Assembly (NCBI GenBank): GCA_963838035.1
Contig: CAWIPM010000002.1
Coordinates: forward strand, 558,001 to 622,000
Reading direction: 5' to 3'
Length of the DNA stretch: 64,000 nt
DNA from: CAVVNN01 sp963838035
GTDB lineage: Bacteria > Actinomycetota > Thermoleophilia > Solirubrobacterales > 70-9
Part shown: positions 51,638-62,332 of the stretch, piece by piece
Layout: every line of letters begins with the position of its first letter
Numbering within the stretch: the first letter of the stretch is position 1
Translations under genes and position numbers: made by a program
The notes under the pieces: generated by a model
What the model was told of the DNA's origin: nothing
Seen by the model: the letters and a program-made list of their open reading frames with translations, nothing else
Database searches by the model: none

Positions 51638-52680
51638 ATGTGCAAGACAATATGCGCCACCGCAAATGTTGAACTGGAAACCGCTTCGCCGAGGCCAGAT
51701 CGGGCCCGCCGTCCGGAATCGCCGACTCCGCCGGTGGCAGCCGGCGCCAGGCTGCTAGACCGCGTGCGACGACGAGGGGAGCTTCCGGTTGTCTTCGGCA
51801 TTGATGTTGAGCCTGACCCGCACACCTTCGACCGCCGCGAGCGGCCTCCATGGAGCGGTTTCAACCGCTTCGTCGAGCGACTGCCGGCCTTGCGCGAGCG
51901 CATCTCGGAGGCCACCGGCGCACCGGCCGTCTTCACCTGGTCTCTGCGCATGGACCCACAGGTGGCGGAGACTTGGGGATCGGCGAGCTGGTTGGTGGAG
52001 ACACACGGAGACGACCTCGCCCGGTTTGTCGACAGCGGCGACGAGCTCGGCTTGCATACCCACACCTGGCGCTGGGATGCAGATGCCGGCGACTGGTTCG
52101 CCGACTATGAGGACGAAGCCTGGGCCGAGCACTGTCTGTCGACCGGCCTCGAAGCCTTCGGGTCCGCCTTCGGCCGGGCACCGACCTCGCACAGGGCTGG
52201 AGACCATTTCTTCAACGGCGCCATGCTCCGCGTGCTGCCGATGCGAACGTCAAGGTTGACTGGACCGTTGAGCCTGGTTGGCCGCCGGCTCCACTCCACC
52301 ACAGTCCATGCAGAGGTCTGCTTCCGGACCTCTCACGGATCCCGCGACGTCCTTACTATTCGAGCCCGGAGAGATTCCCTCAGCCAGATCGCGAAGGCGG
52401 CGGTCCTCTGCTCATGCCGCTGTTCAGCCCTCCTGCCCGGAGCCAAGCTCATCGGATCCCGCTTTGGCCAGATCGAGGCAACTTCGTCCAGCGCCTGGCG
52501 CTCGAGTTGTCGGTCGCGCCACCATCCGTTCTCCCCCTGGTCGTCCGCAGCAGCGCGGACCAGGACCGGTGGGACGTCATCGCCGCCAATCTCGAACACA
52601 TCGGCCGCCACCGAGGAGTGCGCTTCGTGACCGCCACCGAGGCAGCCGACCGACTTACAGCCACTTCGCGTATCGGCTAG
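51638..52680 (+). pseudogene. Polysaccharide deacetylase split by a one-base frameshift
   Basis: NodB-type carbohydrate esterase. The first part reads GIDVEPDPHTFDRRE, FTWSLRMDP and LGLHTHTWRW with the metal-binding Asp/His residues. At about 52237 the frame changes: ...MLRVL continues in the neighbouring frame as ADANVKVDWTVEPGWP and PDLSRIPRRPYYSSP, through to the stop at 52680. One missing G would explain it. The frame before and after is intact, so this may be recent, or a sequencing error. Start position (ATG 51638) uncertain. Confidence 0.75.
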
Positions 52681-52813
52681 AAGAAAGACTCAGAACTGCT
52701 CAGCCAGCTCTCGGACGCGGCGCCGTGGCGCCAGGGTCAAAGCCAAGCGCTCGTGCGCTGCGGCGCAAGGATGCTCGCGGCGCAGGCGTTGGCTTGATGG
52801 CGACCTCCGATTC

Positions 52814-53791
52814 GTGGAACCGACCCGCATCGACATCCCTGACTCACTGCGCTGGGCGGCCCAGAACTTCAGCGTCGACCTCGTCACGGCCGAGGTGACA
52901 GCCGCTTTCGACGCAGCCGAGATCGACTCCATCCTGCTCAAGGGCCCAACGATCGCGACCTGGCTCTATGGAAACGACCAGCCGCGATTCTACGGAGACA
53001 CCGACCTGCTGATCCAGAAAGGCGACTGGGCCAAGGCACACCGGGTCCTGCAGAGCCTTGGCTTCCTCGACGACCTGGCCCAACTCGAGCATCCGCGGAT
53101 GGAGTCGGACCAGGGCTATTCCTGGTCACGGCCAACCGACGGCGCCGGGGTCGATCTCCACTGCACTCTGTTTGGACTCGGCGCGGAGCCCGACGAGGTT
53201 TGGAAAGCCTTCTCCTCAAGCGGGATGCTCGAGCCCGTGGGCGGAGAGCTGGTGCGAACCCCGTCCCACGCTGCGCGCCTCCTACACATCGCGCTGCATG
53301 CGGTCCAGCACGGCGGCGAGACGCCCGAAACTCCCATGGGAGCACTCGAACGCAGACCGATGGTCGACCTCGAACTGGCCCTGGCTCGTGCCCCTCTCGA
53401 GGTCTGGCAAGAAGCGTGTGACCTCGCCGAGCATCTCGGGGGCACGCCGGCCTTCGCCACCGGCCTGAGCCTCACGAGAGAGGGCAGGCGCATGGCGGTC
53501 GGACTCGGTGTCGATGACGAAAGCTCCGTCGAGGCGAGGCTTCGCCTCCAGAACGTGCCGATGTCAGAAGGCTTTGCGGAGCTATCAGCGGTGAGCGGTC
53601 TCCACGCCAAGGCCGCGCTCCTTTGGAGTGAGCTCTTCCCCAACAGGGACTTCATGCGGTGGTGGAAACCGTTGGCGAGCAAGGGCTGGATTGGCCTGGG
53701 AACTGCCTATCTCTGGCGACCTTTCTGGCTTGCGTACCGTGCAATCCCCGGCTACCTCGCTTGGCGACGCGCGTCAAGGTCAGCCGGCTGA
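52814..53791 (+). CDS. Nucleotidyltransferase-fold protein (NTP_transf_5-like)
   Basis: 325 residues from GTG 52814. It has the pattern of the nucleotidyltransferase family found in capsule and exopolysaccharide loci: AAEIDSILLKGPTIATWLYGNDQPRFYGDTDLLI with the D-x-D pair in GDTDLLI, then ALHAVQHGG and GGTPAFATGL later. Function of the family is not established; transfer of a nucleotide to a small molecule or protein is assumed. No signal peptide. A helical C-terminal third ends in WLAYRAIPGYLAWRRA. Confidence 0.78.
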   Translation: MEPTRIDIPDSLRWAAQNFSVDLVTAEVTAAFDAAEIDSILLKGPTIATWLYGNDQPRFYGDTDLLIQKGDWAKAHRVLQSLGFLDDLAQLEHPRMESDQGYSWSRPTDGAGVDLHCTLFGLGAEPDEVWKAFSSSGMLEPVGGELVRTPSHAARLLHIALHAVQHGGETPETPMGALERRPMVDLELALARAPLEVWQEACDLAEHLGGTPAFATGLSLTREGRRMAVGLGVDDESSVEARLRLQNVPMSEGFAELSAVSGLHAKAALLWSELFPNRDFMRWWKPLASKGWIGLGTAYLWRPFWLAYRAIPGYLAWRRASRSAG

Positions 53792-53911
53792 GCATGCCGC
53801 AGCGACGCCTCCAGCACCTGCGCTGACCGCGTCACCTGTCGCTCGGCTAAACGTCCACGACGCTGAGCTGGTCTGACGAGCAGCCTCAGCTTTGCCGATG
53901 ACCCGGGCGCT

Positions 53912-56389
53912 ATGGCTGCGCGCAATTATCTCGGCGACGGCGCGATAAGCCGTCCCACCCTCTGTGCTCTGGTGCTCACGGTTCTGGCTGTCTGCATGCA
54001 GTCGCCGGCAAGAGCCTACGCCGCCGACCCCGTCACGATCACCAATTACACGGACCCCGGACAGGCGATGCCTTTCGGACCGCGCTCCCATTGGGAGCAG
54101 CCCTGGCGGTCCTATCTGGACACCGTTCCGGCAACCACCTTGCTCAACGCGATCGGCATTAATTTCAACGTCTACCCTGCTGAAGCTGCCGCAACGGCAC
54201 GACTACTTGCTGACAGTGGCTTCAAGCGCGCGCGCATCGAGGTGGGCTGGAATAGCCTCGATTACGCGGATCCAAGCACGCTGAACGAACGCGATCGAAC
54301 CAGTCTGGCCACTATCCTCACGGCGTTTCGCGAAAACGGCATCCGCCCCTTGATATTGCTCAACGCGAACGCGGGTGAACCCTGTCCTGTCACGCCCGAT
54401 ATCGTCCACCTGGTCAGCCCCGCAAACGTTGGGGCCACCGAAATCCATTTGGCTCCCGAAGACGTTGCATCCGTGATACCGGGTCATACAGGCATCTCGT
54501 TTAGCGGAGTGGCCGCACGACAGCTCATCGCCTCGATTAGCCCCGACGGCACCGCGCAAATGTCGACACCCCTTATGACCTCGTATCCCGCTGGCGAACT
54601 CAAGCTCGCTACCCTTCGATACGAACCATTCCGGCAGCCGGTACTTAAGGAAAGCGGGCCCAACCCGCGATTCGAAAAAACGATGTTAGGCTGGCTGAAC
54701 TACGTGGGAGTTGTCACCAGGGAAGTAAAGGCACTCCTCGGTTCCGATAATTTCGATGTCGAGGTGTGGAATGAGCTCAGCTTTGGCTCGAGCTTTCTGA
54801 ACATCAACAACTACTATTCCCCTCCTCTTGAAGGCCCGGGCGAAGGTCTCCAGATGGAACTTCTCACCCGTACCATTGACTATCTGCATGACCCCGCCAA
54901 TGGTGTGCCGGATGTGCAGGTCGGAAACGGATTCGCCAGCCAACGCCCGTGGGATAGCGGCGCCTGGATGCCTCTGGGTCTCGCGGCCATTGACAAGCAT
55001 CCGTACCAAGGCTGGGTCCACTTCCCCCCGGAACACGGCACCGGGAACCGCCCGCTAAACGGCCTCGGCGAACCGTCCGGCTGGCAGGACAGCGAAGGCC
55101 AATGGCACGAAACGTTTACCCCTGAATATGACGCCTTTTTCCCCGAGTATCCGCTTACCGGCATCGAGACGGAGACGCTCATCCACGACCTCGCTCCCTA
55201 TCCAACCCTTTTTGGCGGTGTGGAACATGGACGATTCACGCACCCAGAAGGCGGCGCGCCACCCACCATGTGGATCACAGAGGTGAACATGGAACCATCG
55301 GATGGGCCCGTTCCGGCGAAGGATTTGTCAACCGCCGATATGGAACACATCAATGCCAAGGACGTCTTGCGCTATCTCACCTCCTATGTCAACAAGGGCG
55401 TCACCGCAATTGACTTCTACGCTGTTCATTCCGGGTCCGCCTCGCTCGTTCCCTCATCCTTTTTCGAAGCGCTCGCTAAGTCCCCTCATAATTATCCCGG
55501 CGATGCGCTTGGCGGCGTTGCCATGGAAGCTGTCCATCGCCTTGTGACAGCCATGGCCGGCGCTGAACCGATCGACATCCCGAGGGAACTATCGCTGCGA
55601 CGATTGACGTCGTTTACCGATAACATTCAGTTCGAAGGAGACTCGGCAGATCCAAAGCACTTTCCTCCGCTATATAACCGAGAGGTGTTCGCCTTTTTCC
55701 CCTTCCAAGTGACAAAGACAAAGTTCGTTATTCCGGTATACGCTATGACCAGGGACGTCATGAATGACTATGACCCCTCATCGACAGAACCCAGCCGTTT
55801 CGACCTCCCCTCCGAACCGTACGAGCTCGCGATAGCGGGCGTCGACGGCAACGTTGCTGCCGTCACTGCGAGTGATCCATTGACTGGCTTGTCGGTCCCG
55901 GTACATGTTGTCGGCCGCTTTTCCGACGAAGTCGTCATCAAAGTGCCGGTTACTGACTCGCCGCGTCTTCTTCAAATAGAGGAACACCAGCCGTCGGAAA
56001 GACTCTTGGGCACCAGCCACCCTGCTGACAGCACTTCCGCAAGCCACCCCAATGCTTCACCACGTGCGGTACTCCGGCTGTTTGGTGTACGGCAACTTCC
56101 GCGCCGACGCAGTCTTAAGGCGCTTGTGCAGTGTGGATCCTCATGTCAGCTCAGGGTGCGCGGCGCGTTGCGCATCTCCGGTCGATCCTTCCGGATGGCT
56201 GCCAAACCACGACCGTTTGTCGAAAGTACGGCTCAAAGCCACGTCACGCTCCACATCTCTCGCAGTACCGCAAGTGCTCTCCGGTTAGCCATTCATCGGG
56301 GGGCTAGGACAAGTGCTTTAGTAACCGCGCGCGGGGTTGGGACATTTGGACGTTCAGTCATGCTCCGCCGCCGCGTTCAGATCCATTAG
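53912..56389 (+). CDS. Large secreted glycoside hydrolase-like protein (clan A type)
   Basis: 825 residues with a signal peptide (cleaved near ARAYA, residue 37). The barrel region has RARIEVGWNSLDY, then VEVWNELSFGSS with the Asn-Glu acid/base pair (Glu288), and TMWITEVNMEPS with a probable nucleophile (Glu457); this pair and spacing fit clan GH-A, like family 39. About 150 C-terminal residues are basic and beta-rich, with VLRLFGVRQLPRRRSLKALVQC. Codon use includes more A/T-ending codons (TTA, AAA, ATA) than its neighbours, suggesting transfer. Might trim or remodel the glycan outside the cell. Substrate unknown. Confidence 0.8.
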   Translation: MAARNYLGDGAISRPTLCALVLTVLAVCMQSPARAYAADPVTITNYTDPGQAMPFGPRSHWEQPWRSYLDTVPATTLLNAIGINFNVYPAEAAATARLLADSGFKRARIEVGWNSLDYADPSTLNERDRTSLATILTAFRENGIRPLILLNANAGEPCPVTPDIVHLVSPANVGATEIHLAPEDVASVIPGHTGISFSGVAARQLIASISPDGTAQMSTPLMTSYPAGELKLATLRYEPFRQPVLKESGPNPRFEKTMLGWLNYVGVVTREVKALLGSDNFDVEVWNELSFGSSFLNINNYYSPPLEGPGEGLQMELLTRTIDYLHDPANGVPDVQVGNGFASQRPWDSGAWMPLGLAAIDKHPYQGWVHFPPEHGTGNRPLNGLGEPSGWQDSEGQWHETFTPEYDAFFPEYPLTGIETETLIHDLAPYPTLFGGVEHGRFTHPEGGAPPTMWITEVNMEPSDGPVPAKDLSTADMEHINAKDVLRYLTSYVNKGVTAIDFYAVHSGSASLVPSSFFEALAKSPHNYPGDALGGVAMEAVHRLVTAMAGAEPIDIPRELSLRRLTSFTDNIQFEGDSADPKHFPPLYNREVFAFFPFQVTKTKFVIPVYAMTRDVMNDYDPSSTEPSRFDLPSEPYELAIAGVDGNVAAVTASDPLTGLSVPVHVVGRFSDEVVIKVPVTDSPRLLQIEEHQPSERLLGTSHPADSTSASHPNASPRAVLRLFGVRQLPRRRSLKALVQCGSSCQLRVRGALRISGRSFRMAAKPRPFVESTAQSHVTLHISRSTASALRLAIHRGARTSALVTARGVGTFGRSVMLRRRVQIH

Positions 56390-56692
56390 GCAGAGGCCTT
56401 GAAGCACCATCGCGAGCCGGGTGGGCCATGACGATGGGGTGGCGGCATGCCCGTCGCTTGACCCTCTGTCGCGCCTGGCAATAGATCCGGCACGATTCGC
56501 CGCACCCAACGAAATTTGCTCGAACGCCCCGCGTCCAGCCAGCCCTCCCCGTAGCTGCCCCAAAAGGAACCGACTCCTTCTGACGTTGACTTGTTGTTGG
56601 ATCCCAACGGCATCACATCTTTGCATTCTCAGTGCGCTTGGCGAACGGCTGCGAGGGACGCACAACAGCGATCTCTTCCAAGCGGCCCAACC
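56390..56692. other. 303-base stretch without a convincing gene
   Basis: Lies between the glycosidase and the glycosyltransferase. An in-frame extension of the next gene upstream to a TTG at 56591 exists but does not look like coding sequence. No tRNA, repeat or clear promoter was seen. Confidence 0.4.
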
Positions 56693-57733
56693 GTGGTATC
56701 GTCGAGCGGGCCCTACGGCGTGGGCGGTTTGGGACAGCACCTCGCTGCTGTCGTCGCCGCTCTGCGCGGCGCCGGTCGACTTCACTCCTACCTAACGCCC
56801 GAGCCAGCTACGAAAGACGACCGGCGGACTGGAGTTGAAATCACCGCACCGACATTACGAAGTCGTCTCCACACTTTGCCGCCTGTCCGTTTCTCACCAG
56901 GGCTAAGAGTACTACTCAACAATACCGTCTTTGATTACACTGCAGCAAGTCACCTGCCAAGGACCGCCGATCACCTACTCGTCTTCAATGGATGCGGCCT
57001 ACGTCAGATTAGAAGAGCGCGGCAACACAAATATGGATCCGTTGGACTCGTGTCAGCGACGGTGCACCTCGGCCACCTCGCGAAGGAATATCGGAAGGCC
57101 TGGGAACAGTACCCGATAGAGAAACCCTGGGCCGACAGTAACGTCAAGAGGAATCTTAGCGAGTACCGAGACGCTGACTATGTGCACGTCTCCTCTGAGT
57201 ACGCATGGAACTCCTTTGTAGGGGAAGGATTCCCGAGTGAGAGGCTCAAGCTCTTCCCCCTTGTCCCAGATCGGCGCTTCAGTCAGCGCAAACAGGCACC
57301 GACAGCCTCCACCTTCAATGTGATCTACATCGGTAGCCTGAGTGTCGCGAAGGGAACACCTCTCCTTATCGAGGCGATCCGCGGCCTGCCATATGATGAT
57401 TTGCGCCTCGTTCTTGTTGGCGGCTGGAGCACTCGCGGCATGCGCCGTTACATTCAAGCTGCATGCGCAATGGACCGGCGGTTGACTATCAGTCCCGGTG
57501 ATCCCCTGCCACATCTACTTCAAGCCGGCGTCGCCGTTCACCCAAGTTTCGGAGAGGGCTGTTCCTACGCTCCCGGGGAGGCACTCGCCACTGGTGTACC
57601 CCTGATTGCGAGTGACAACACTGGCTTAAATGCCAGCATTGCAGCTCCCGGCCAACTCCATTTTGTTAGCACCGGCGACCTCCCGGCACTCCGCAATGCA
57701 ATTGACGTTGCATATCACGGCAACCTTGCCTGA
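56693..57733 (+). CDS. GT4-family glycosyltransferase
   Basis: About 346 residues from GTG 56693, which starts the family-typical VVSSSGPYGVGGLGQHLAAVVAALRGAG; a TTG at 56591 would add a non-homologous leader. C-terminal donor site: FNVIYIGSLSVAKGTPLLIEAI, LVLVGGWSTRGMRRYIQAA, GVAVHPSFGEGCSYAPGEALATGVPLIASDNTGL, matching the EX7E region. Frame intact. Followed by the sulfotransferase-like gene. The acceptor is unknown. Confidence 0.82.
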   Translation: MVSSSGPYGVGGLGQHLAAVVAALRGAGRLHSYLTPEPATKDDRRTGVEITAPTLRSRLHTLPPVRFSPGLRVLLNNTVFDYTAASHLPRTADHLLVFNGCGLRQIRRARQHKYGSVGLVSATVHLGHLAKEYRKAWEQYPIEKPWADSNVKRNLSEYRDADYVHVSSEYAWNSFVGEGFPSERLKLFPLVPDRRFSQRKQAPTASTFNVIYIGSLSVAKGTPLLIEAIRGLPYDDLRLVLVGGWSTRGMRRYIQAACAMDRRLTISPGDPLPHLLQAGVAVHPSFGEGCSYAPGEALATGVPLIASDNTGLNASIAAPGQLHFVSTGDLPALRNAIDVAYHGNLA

Positions 57734-57798
57734 CAATCGTGCGGCTCAAGCTACGTTTGAGAAGTGATTGCAACTACGCCAAACGGGACATCGCATTC

Positions 57799-58617
57799 AT
57801 GAACACACCCTCGCGTATATATCACTATCACATTCGTAAGACGGCGGGTTCTAGTCTCGACTCGGCCTTCTTGGGCCTAGGTGGCTTTGACGGCATCGGC
57901 GTCTTGGAGTCCTCCGCCCACACGGCACTCATCGGAAATGGAAAAAGATTCGTTGCGCATAATGCGGACCTAATCCGGAGCGGAGACTACTTCTTCGCAA
58001 CGTCGCACTACCCGGCGTGGTGGTTAAACGTACCAGCCAACACATTCACGGTAACAATCTTGCGAGACCCAACTGCACGCTTGCGCTCGTACTATCGATA
58101 CCTACTCTGGGCCAGAAATAACCCTCGTGCACGCGTGGTGGAGGCAGGCCACAGCGATTTGCTCGTCGAGAGCGCGGCGATACATGGCGGGCCATCGTAC
58201 TCTCTCCGACAAATATACCCGTCTAACCTCGCCTTCGAACGGGGCGCCGTTGGGGCGTTTGGACCAGCGGCATTTTTCAAGAGATTGGCGCCTTGGCGTC
58301 GCGAGAAGAGATTTAGCGACTTTGTCTCTCGTCTCCCACCACGACACCTATTCGCTCAGCTGTATATGTTTTCCCAGCAATTCGACCCTGCTGAGGCAAC
58401 CGAGAGCGTTCTCGCGTGTTCGGCCGTCTGCTTCACGGAGAGCTTCAGCCAGGACCTCAAACGGCTCGGCGCCAGACTTCACCTAAACCTCGAGGAGCGG
58501 CACGAGCGCCGGTCCGGTGAAAGCATTGAGCTAACGCGCACCGAGCAGGAATTGCTTCGCGATCGGTTGTCCCCTGAGTATGACATGATCGACCGTATCC
58601 GTGCTGCGCTATGTTGA
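57799..58617 (+). CDS. Sulfotransferase-like protein
   Basis: 272 residues from ATG 57799 (a GTG at 57739 would add 20). PAPS-binding pieces: IYHYHIRKTAGSSLDSAF (5' loop) at the start and FTVTILRDPTARLRSYYRYL (3' loop) further on. Family members sulfate sugars or other hydroxyls; acceptor unknown. No membrane segment. It is the last intact gene before the broken block. Base composition is a little lower in G+C than the housekeeping genes. Confidence 0.78.
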   Translation: MNTPSRIYHYHIRKTAGSSLDSAFLGLGGFDGIGVLESSAHTALIGNGKRFVAHNADLIRSGDYFFATSHYPAWWLNVPANTFTVTILRDPTARLRSYYRYLLWARNNPRARVVEAGHSDLLVESAAIHGGPSYSLRQIYPSNLAFERGAVGAFGPAAFFKRLAPWRREKRFSDFVSRLPPRHLFAQLYMFSQQFDPAEATESVLACSAVCFTESFSQDLKRLGARLHLNLEERHERRSGESIELTRTEQELLRDRLSPEYDMIDRIRAALC

Positions 58618-58756
58618 GCCAATCGTGCGGAGAAAATGCGCAAGAGCAGAGAGGTCTTTCGAACCAATCTCATGAATGAAAAGCTCTTATCTGATCATCT
58701 ATCGAATTTGCAGACTGATCGACAGTTCCAATACTCCAAGGAGAGACGTAGGTAGA

Positions 58757-59528
58757 TCAAGGCGTTGTTTTCAGCCGCGTTGCTTGGCGGATACGATTCC
58801 TTGCACGTCCCGCTCGAACTCTGAGATGGTGTCGGCAATTAACGCCCCGCCTCAGAGCCACTATGAGGTCTAGCGGGCCATCTACTGAGTAGACCATGGT
58901 TCGGCGCAGGCAGGCAGGATTTGAATTGGGACCGTTTACGCCCTCTTGAGTCGAGAAGGAAAGCGCGTATCTCGTGTGAGCCAGCATCTTGGCCTCCGGT
59001 GAGATGGAACCATATGGATAGGCGAACATCCGGACCTCCCTATCCAAGAGAGCCTAGAGGTCATCCGCACTCCCAATCATCTCCTCGTAGAGGCTGGCCT
59101 CGCCAAGGGTCCATAAGTCAGGGTGCGTGCGCGTGTGTGATCCAAACTCGATACCTTCGGTCGACCACCGGCGAATGTCATCCGCCGACATGATCTTCGC
59201 CCAACCTCCGTCCCACGTGTTTCTCTGGCCCACCAGGGCCGTTGGGACGAACACGATCGGCACCAAATCCGTATTCGCGCAGAACCGGAAATGCGTAGTC
59301 GCAGAGGTCGGCATAAGCATCATCGAACGTGATCGCTACGAGGCGGTCTTGGGTCAAAGCCCCATAAATGCAATCCAGGCAGTCCTCTTCCGTTGCACTT
59401 CGATAGCCCTTGGCAGAGAGCCAAGCGACCTGGCGCCGGAACCGATCCGGGTCAACGACGAGGCCGCGCGGCACCCGGGGATTACTAGGGCCAACCCCGT
59501 GATAAAGCAATATCGGAAGACCACCCAT
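58757..59528 (-). pseudogene. Polysaccharide deacetylase remnant with frameshift and in-frame stop
   Basis: Starts MGGLPILLYHGVGPSNPRVPRGLVV, continues LVAITFDDAYADLCDYAFPVLREYGF (metal-binding DD), then shifts frame near 59270 to VFVPTALVGQRNTWDGG and IEFGSHTRTHPDL (H-x3-H). An in-frame TAG at 59054-59056 follows EEMIGSADDL; the frame then continues as MFAYPYGSISPEAK, a typical deacetylase motif. A substitution plus a frameshift argues for real decay rather than one sequencing error. Confidence 0.82.
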
Positions 59529-59654
59529 CCCTTGAGCCTAGCTCCTTAGGCGTGTATACAAACTTCGCCTTGGGTCCGGTCGCACAACCGGCCAACGCAA
59601 GGAGATCAACGGCTGGCGCGTTAGATTTCTAGTGCGCCACGTCAGGAATACTGA

Positions 59655-61423
59655 ATGAGCAGGCTGATCCCCTGGCGGCTCCGATGGATGCTCGGCGATC
59701 GCATGCGCCCGATTGCTGCTCTCACAGCTGTTGGCGTCCTCAGCGGTTTCTGCGAAGCGGGAGTTCTCGCGATCTTCGCGGAGGTCGCTTCCGCCCTCGT
59801 CTAGGGGAACACGCAGCGCGCATTTCGATCTTGGTCCCCTGCACATACAGCCAAGCCTCAGCGCCTGCTCGCTCTAGCATTCGCGCTCGCGTTTGCGCGG
59901 CTGGCTTGGGCATGGCAGGATCATTCCTTGCCCCCGAGATCATGGAAATGTGCAGGCCAAACTCCGCCAAGAGCTCATGGCCGCGTTCCTCGGAGCTTCA
60001 TGGCAGGTCCAATCACAGGACACGGAGGGCCACCTGCAGGAGATGATGACCAGTCAGGTCAGCCAGGCCAGTCAGGCGGCCGGCGCGGCAACCGGACTCG
60101 TCGGTTCGGTGCTGACTTTCTTCGTCCTCGTCGTAAGTGCGGTCCTTCTCAGCCCCTTTGCAGTTCTCGTAGTGACGTCGATGTCAGTGGTTCTCTTCGC
60201 GATCCTTCATCCCGTCCGTGCCAGAGGCCGTGAGGAAGCTCGGTCTCTATCAGAGGCCCAATTGGATTTCGCGAACGCCATCGGCGAGACGAACCGGATG
60301 GCCGAGGAGACACATGTCTTCGGCGTCGCCGCGGCGCAGTCGGATGTCGTCCGACGTTACATCGAGCATGCACGTCGTCTCTTCGTCCGATCGCAGGCCA
60401 TGCTGATTCTGGCGCCGACCATCTACCAGAGCATCCTCTATGTCTTCATGGTCGTCGGGCTCGCCTTGATTTATGGCACGGGTGTCGGCAACATCTCGTC
60501 TCTAGGCGCGGTCGTCCTCCTTCTCATCCGGGCCGGCACATACGGACAGGCGATTCAGGGCGAGTACCACATAGTGCACCAGTCGATGCCATTCGTGGAT
60601 CGTGTTCGCGAGAAGAGCAGGATTTATTCGCACAGTAAGCTCGCTCCAGGCGGGCGATAGGCATTGGTGAAGATTTCGACATTGTCATTTGACCACGTGT
60701 CGTTTGCCTATCGCCCGGGCGTCGACGTCTGACGGACATAAGCTTCGACGTCGTCGCAGGAGAAGCAATCGGAATCGTCGGACGTCCGGCGCGGGGAAGT
60801 CCTCGTCATGCAGATCCTGCTGCGCCTCAGAGAGCCGACCAACGGTCACTATCTCGTCAACGGTGTAAATGTCACCGCATTGTGCCGCAAGGACTGGGAG
60901 ACACGCGTAGCGTACGTCCCTCAAGATCCACACCTCATCCACGCGACAGTGGCCGACAACATCCGATACCTTCGCAACATCCCTGACGCCGAGGTCAAAG
61001 GGCCGCCCGCATGGCTCATATCCACGACGTGATAATTGCTGGGACAAGGGCTATGATACGGTCGTGGGGCCTCGCGCCGACGCAGTCTCAGGGGGGCAGC
61101 GAGCAAAGGATCTGTCTCGCACGCGCACTTGCCGGTTCGCCAAGGTCCTTATCCTCGACGAGCCCACAAGCGCACTAGATCCGGTATCTGAAGACCTCGT
61201 GCGCCGATCTCTCGATGAACTCAAGGACGATCTCACACTGTTCATAGCGGCTCACGACTCGGCGCTCCTCGAGATTTGCGACCGATTTATCGCCCTTGCC
61301 GATGGTCGCCTCGACTCCCGCCACGGCGCCTCTTCGCAGGATCGATTCCGACACCCAACTAGAAACACAGGCCATAGGATCCTCGCGCGAGAAGATCAGC
61401 TGAATCAAGTATGTCCGACCTGA
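59655..61423 (+). pseudogene. ABC exporter (membrane plus ATPase) remnant
   Basis: Opens with MSRLIPWRLRWMLGDRMRPIAALT; an in-frame TAG at 59802-59804 ends this after 49 codons. The frame shifts near 59920, then gives a long membrane-domain segment to 60660. ATPase pieces are scattered over frames: a Walker A-like GKSS and MQILLRLREPTNGHYLVNGV, VAYVPQDPHLIHATVADNIRYL, an ICLARALAGSP signature-helix piece and VLILDEPTSALDPVSE. At least four frame changes are needed. It resembles MsbA/lipid- or glycan-exporting transporters. Non-functional as it stands. Confidence 0.82.
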
Positions 61424-62330
61424 GCGCGACTAGTCGACAAGTCTCGTCACATCAGGAAGTCGCGATTGCGACAGCTTCCGACGAGCGCTATGCGGCTGGT
61501 CCGCAACCGCGCTGCTGTCCGGCGGCGACAGCGTGCTCTCAGCGCCCACGGTGTGTGTTCCTCTCATGCGGCCTGGATCCTGGAACCGAGGAGAGGCTGC
61601 AGGAGATCTTCGAGGCGAACGGCATCAATCTCATCGTACTGCGACTGGATGCAGCGGATCTCGCGGATATGCCTGTCGGCGCCCATTTCAGCTCCGCAAC
61701 GTACGGCAGGCTCTTTCTTCCCAAGCTCCTTCGAGAGGTGGCGCCCCGGACCCTCTACATCGACCCAGACACATTCACAATAGGGCCGATCGATCAACTA
61801 CTCTCAATCGATTGCATGGCCAGCCGGTCGCGGCGGTCCAATCAGATCGAATTCCCTTTGTATCCATTAGCGCGAGTGGGGTCCCGTGGGCGACTGCTCG
61901 GGATACCACCGGCCACCGCATATCTAAGTGCGGGCGTGCTTGTCATCGACAACAAGATCTGGTCCGATTCTCGCGTCGAAGAAAAAGCGCTCGATCTCTT
62001 CGCGGAGCATGGCGATGTAATGGATTACGTTAGATCAGGACGACTTGAACGCAGCCCTAGCCGGAGCTTGGGTCCCAGTCGATGACCGCTGGAACGCAAT
62101 GGTTCCGAGATCGGCCAGCGTAATGCTTGGCAAGCGAGTCATCAGTCGCCACGGCGCGACCAAAATCTCCGACCAGCAGCATCCTGCATTTTCCAGGTGT
62201 CGTGAAGCCCTGGGATCCGTCCTATGCCCCGTCGGGTTATCGACGTCTCTATTGCGCCGCGCGTGACCGCTTCGGCGTCACCTTTGATCGTCCTAAGTAC
62301 TGGCACCCGATTCGGTGGGCCCTTTCCAGA
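61411..62330 (+). pseudogene. GT8-family glycosyltransferase remnant
   Basis: Pieces of an LgtC-like enzyme: CVFLSCGLDPGTEERLQEIFEANGI, HFSSATYGRLFLPKLL, TLYIDPDTFTIGPIDQLL with the DxD motif, and TAYLSAGVLVIDNKIWSD. Near 62040 the frame shifts to DQDDLNAALAGAWVPVDDRWN, the family's conserved DQD and RWN, and again downstream to FPGVVKPWDPSYAP. The N-terminal region also shows frame changes near 61500-61560. Three or more lesions. Confidence 0.8.
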
Positions 62331-62332
62331 CC

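Noticed and set aside
56354..56785. Minus-strand frame between glycosidase and glycosyltransferase
   Set aside because: No recognisable homology, and it overlaps the ends of both neighbours.
58757..61423. TAG read as an amino acid in the broken genes
   Set aside because: Frameshifts accompany the stops, and intact neighbouring genes end normally with TAG, so decay is simpler.
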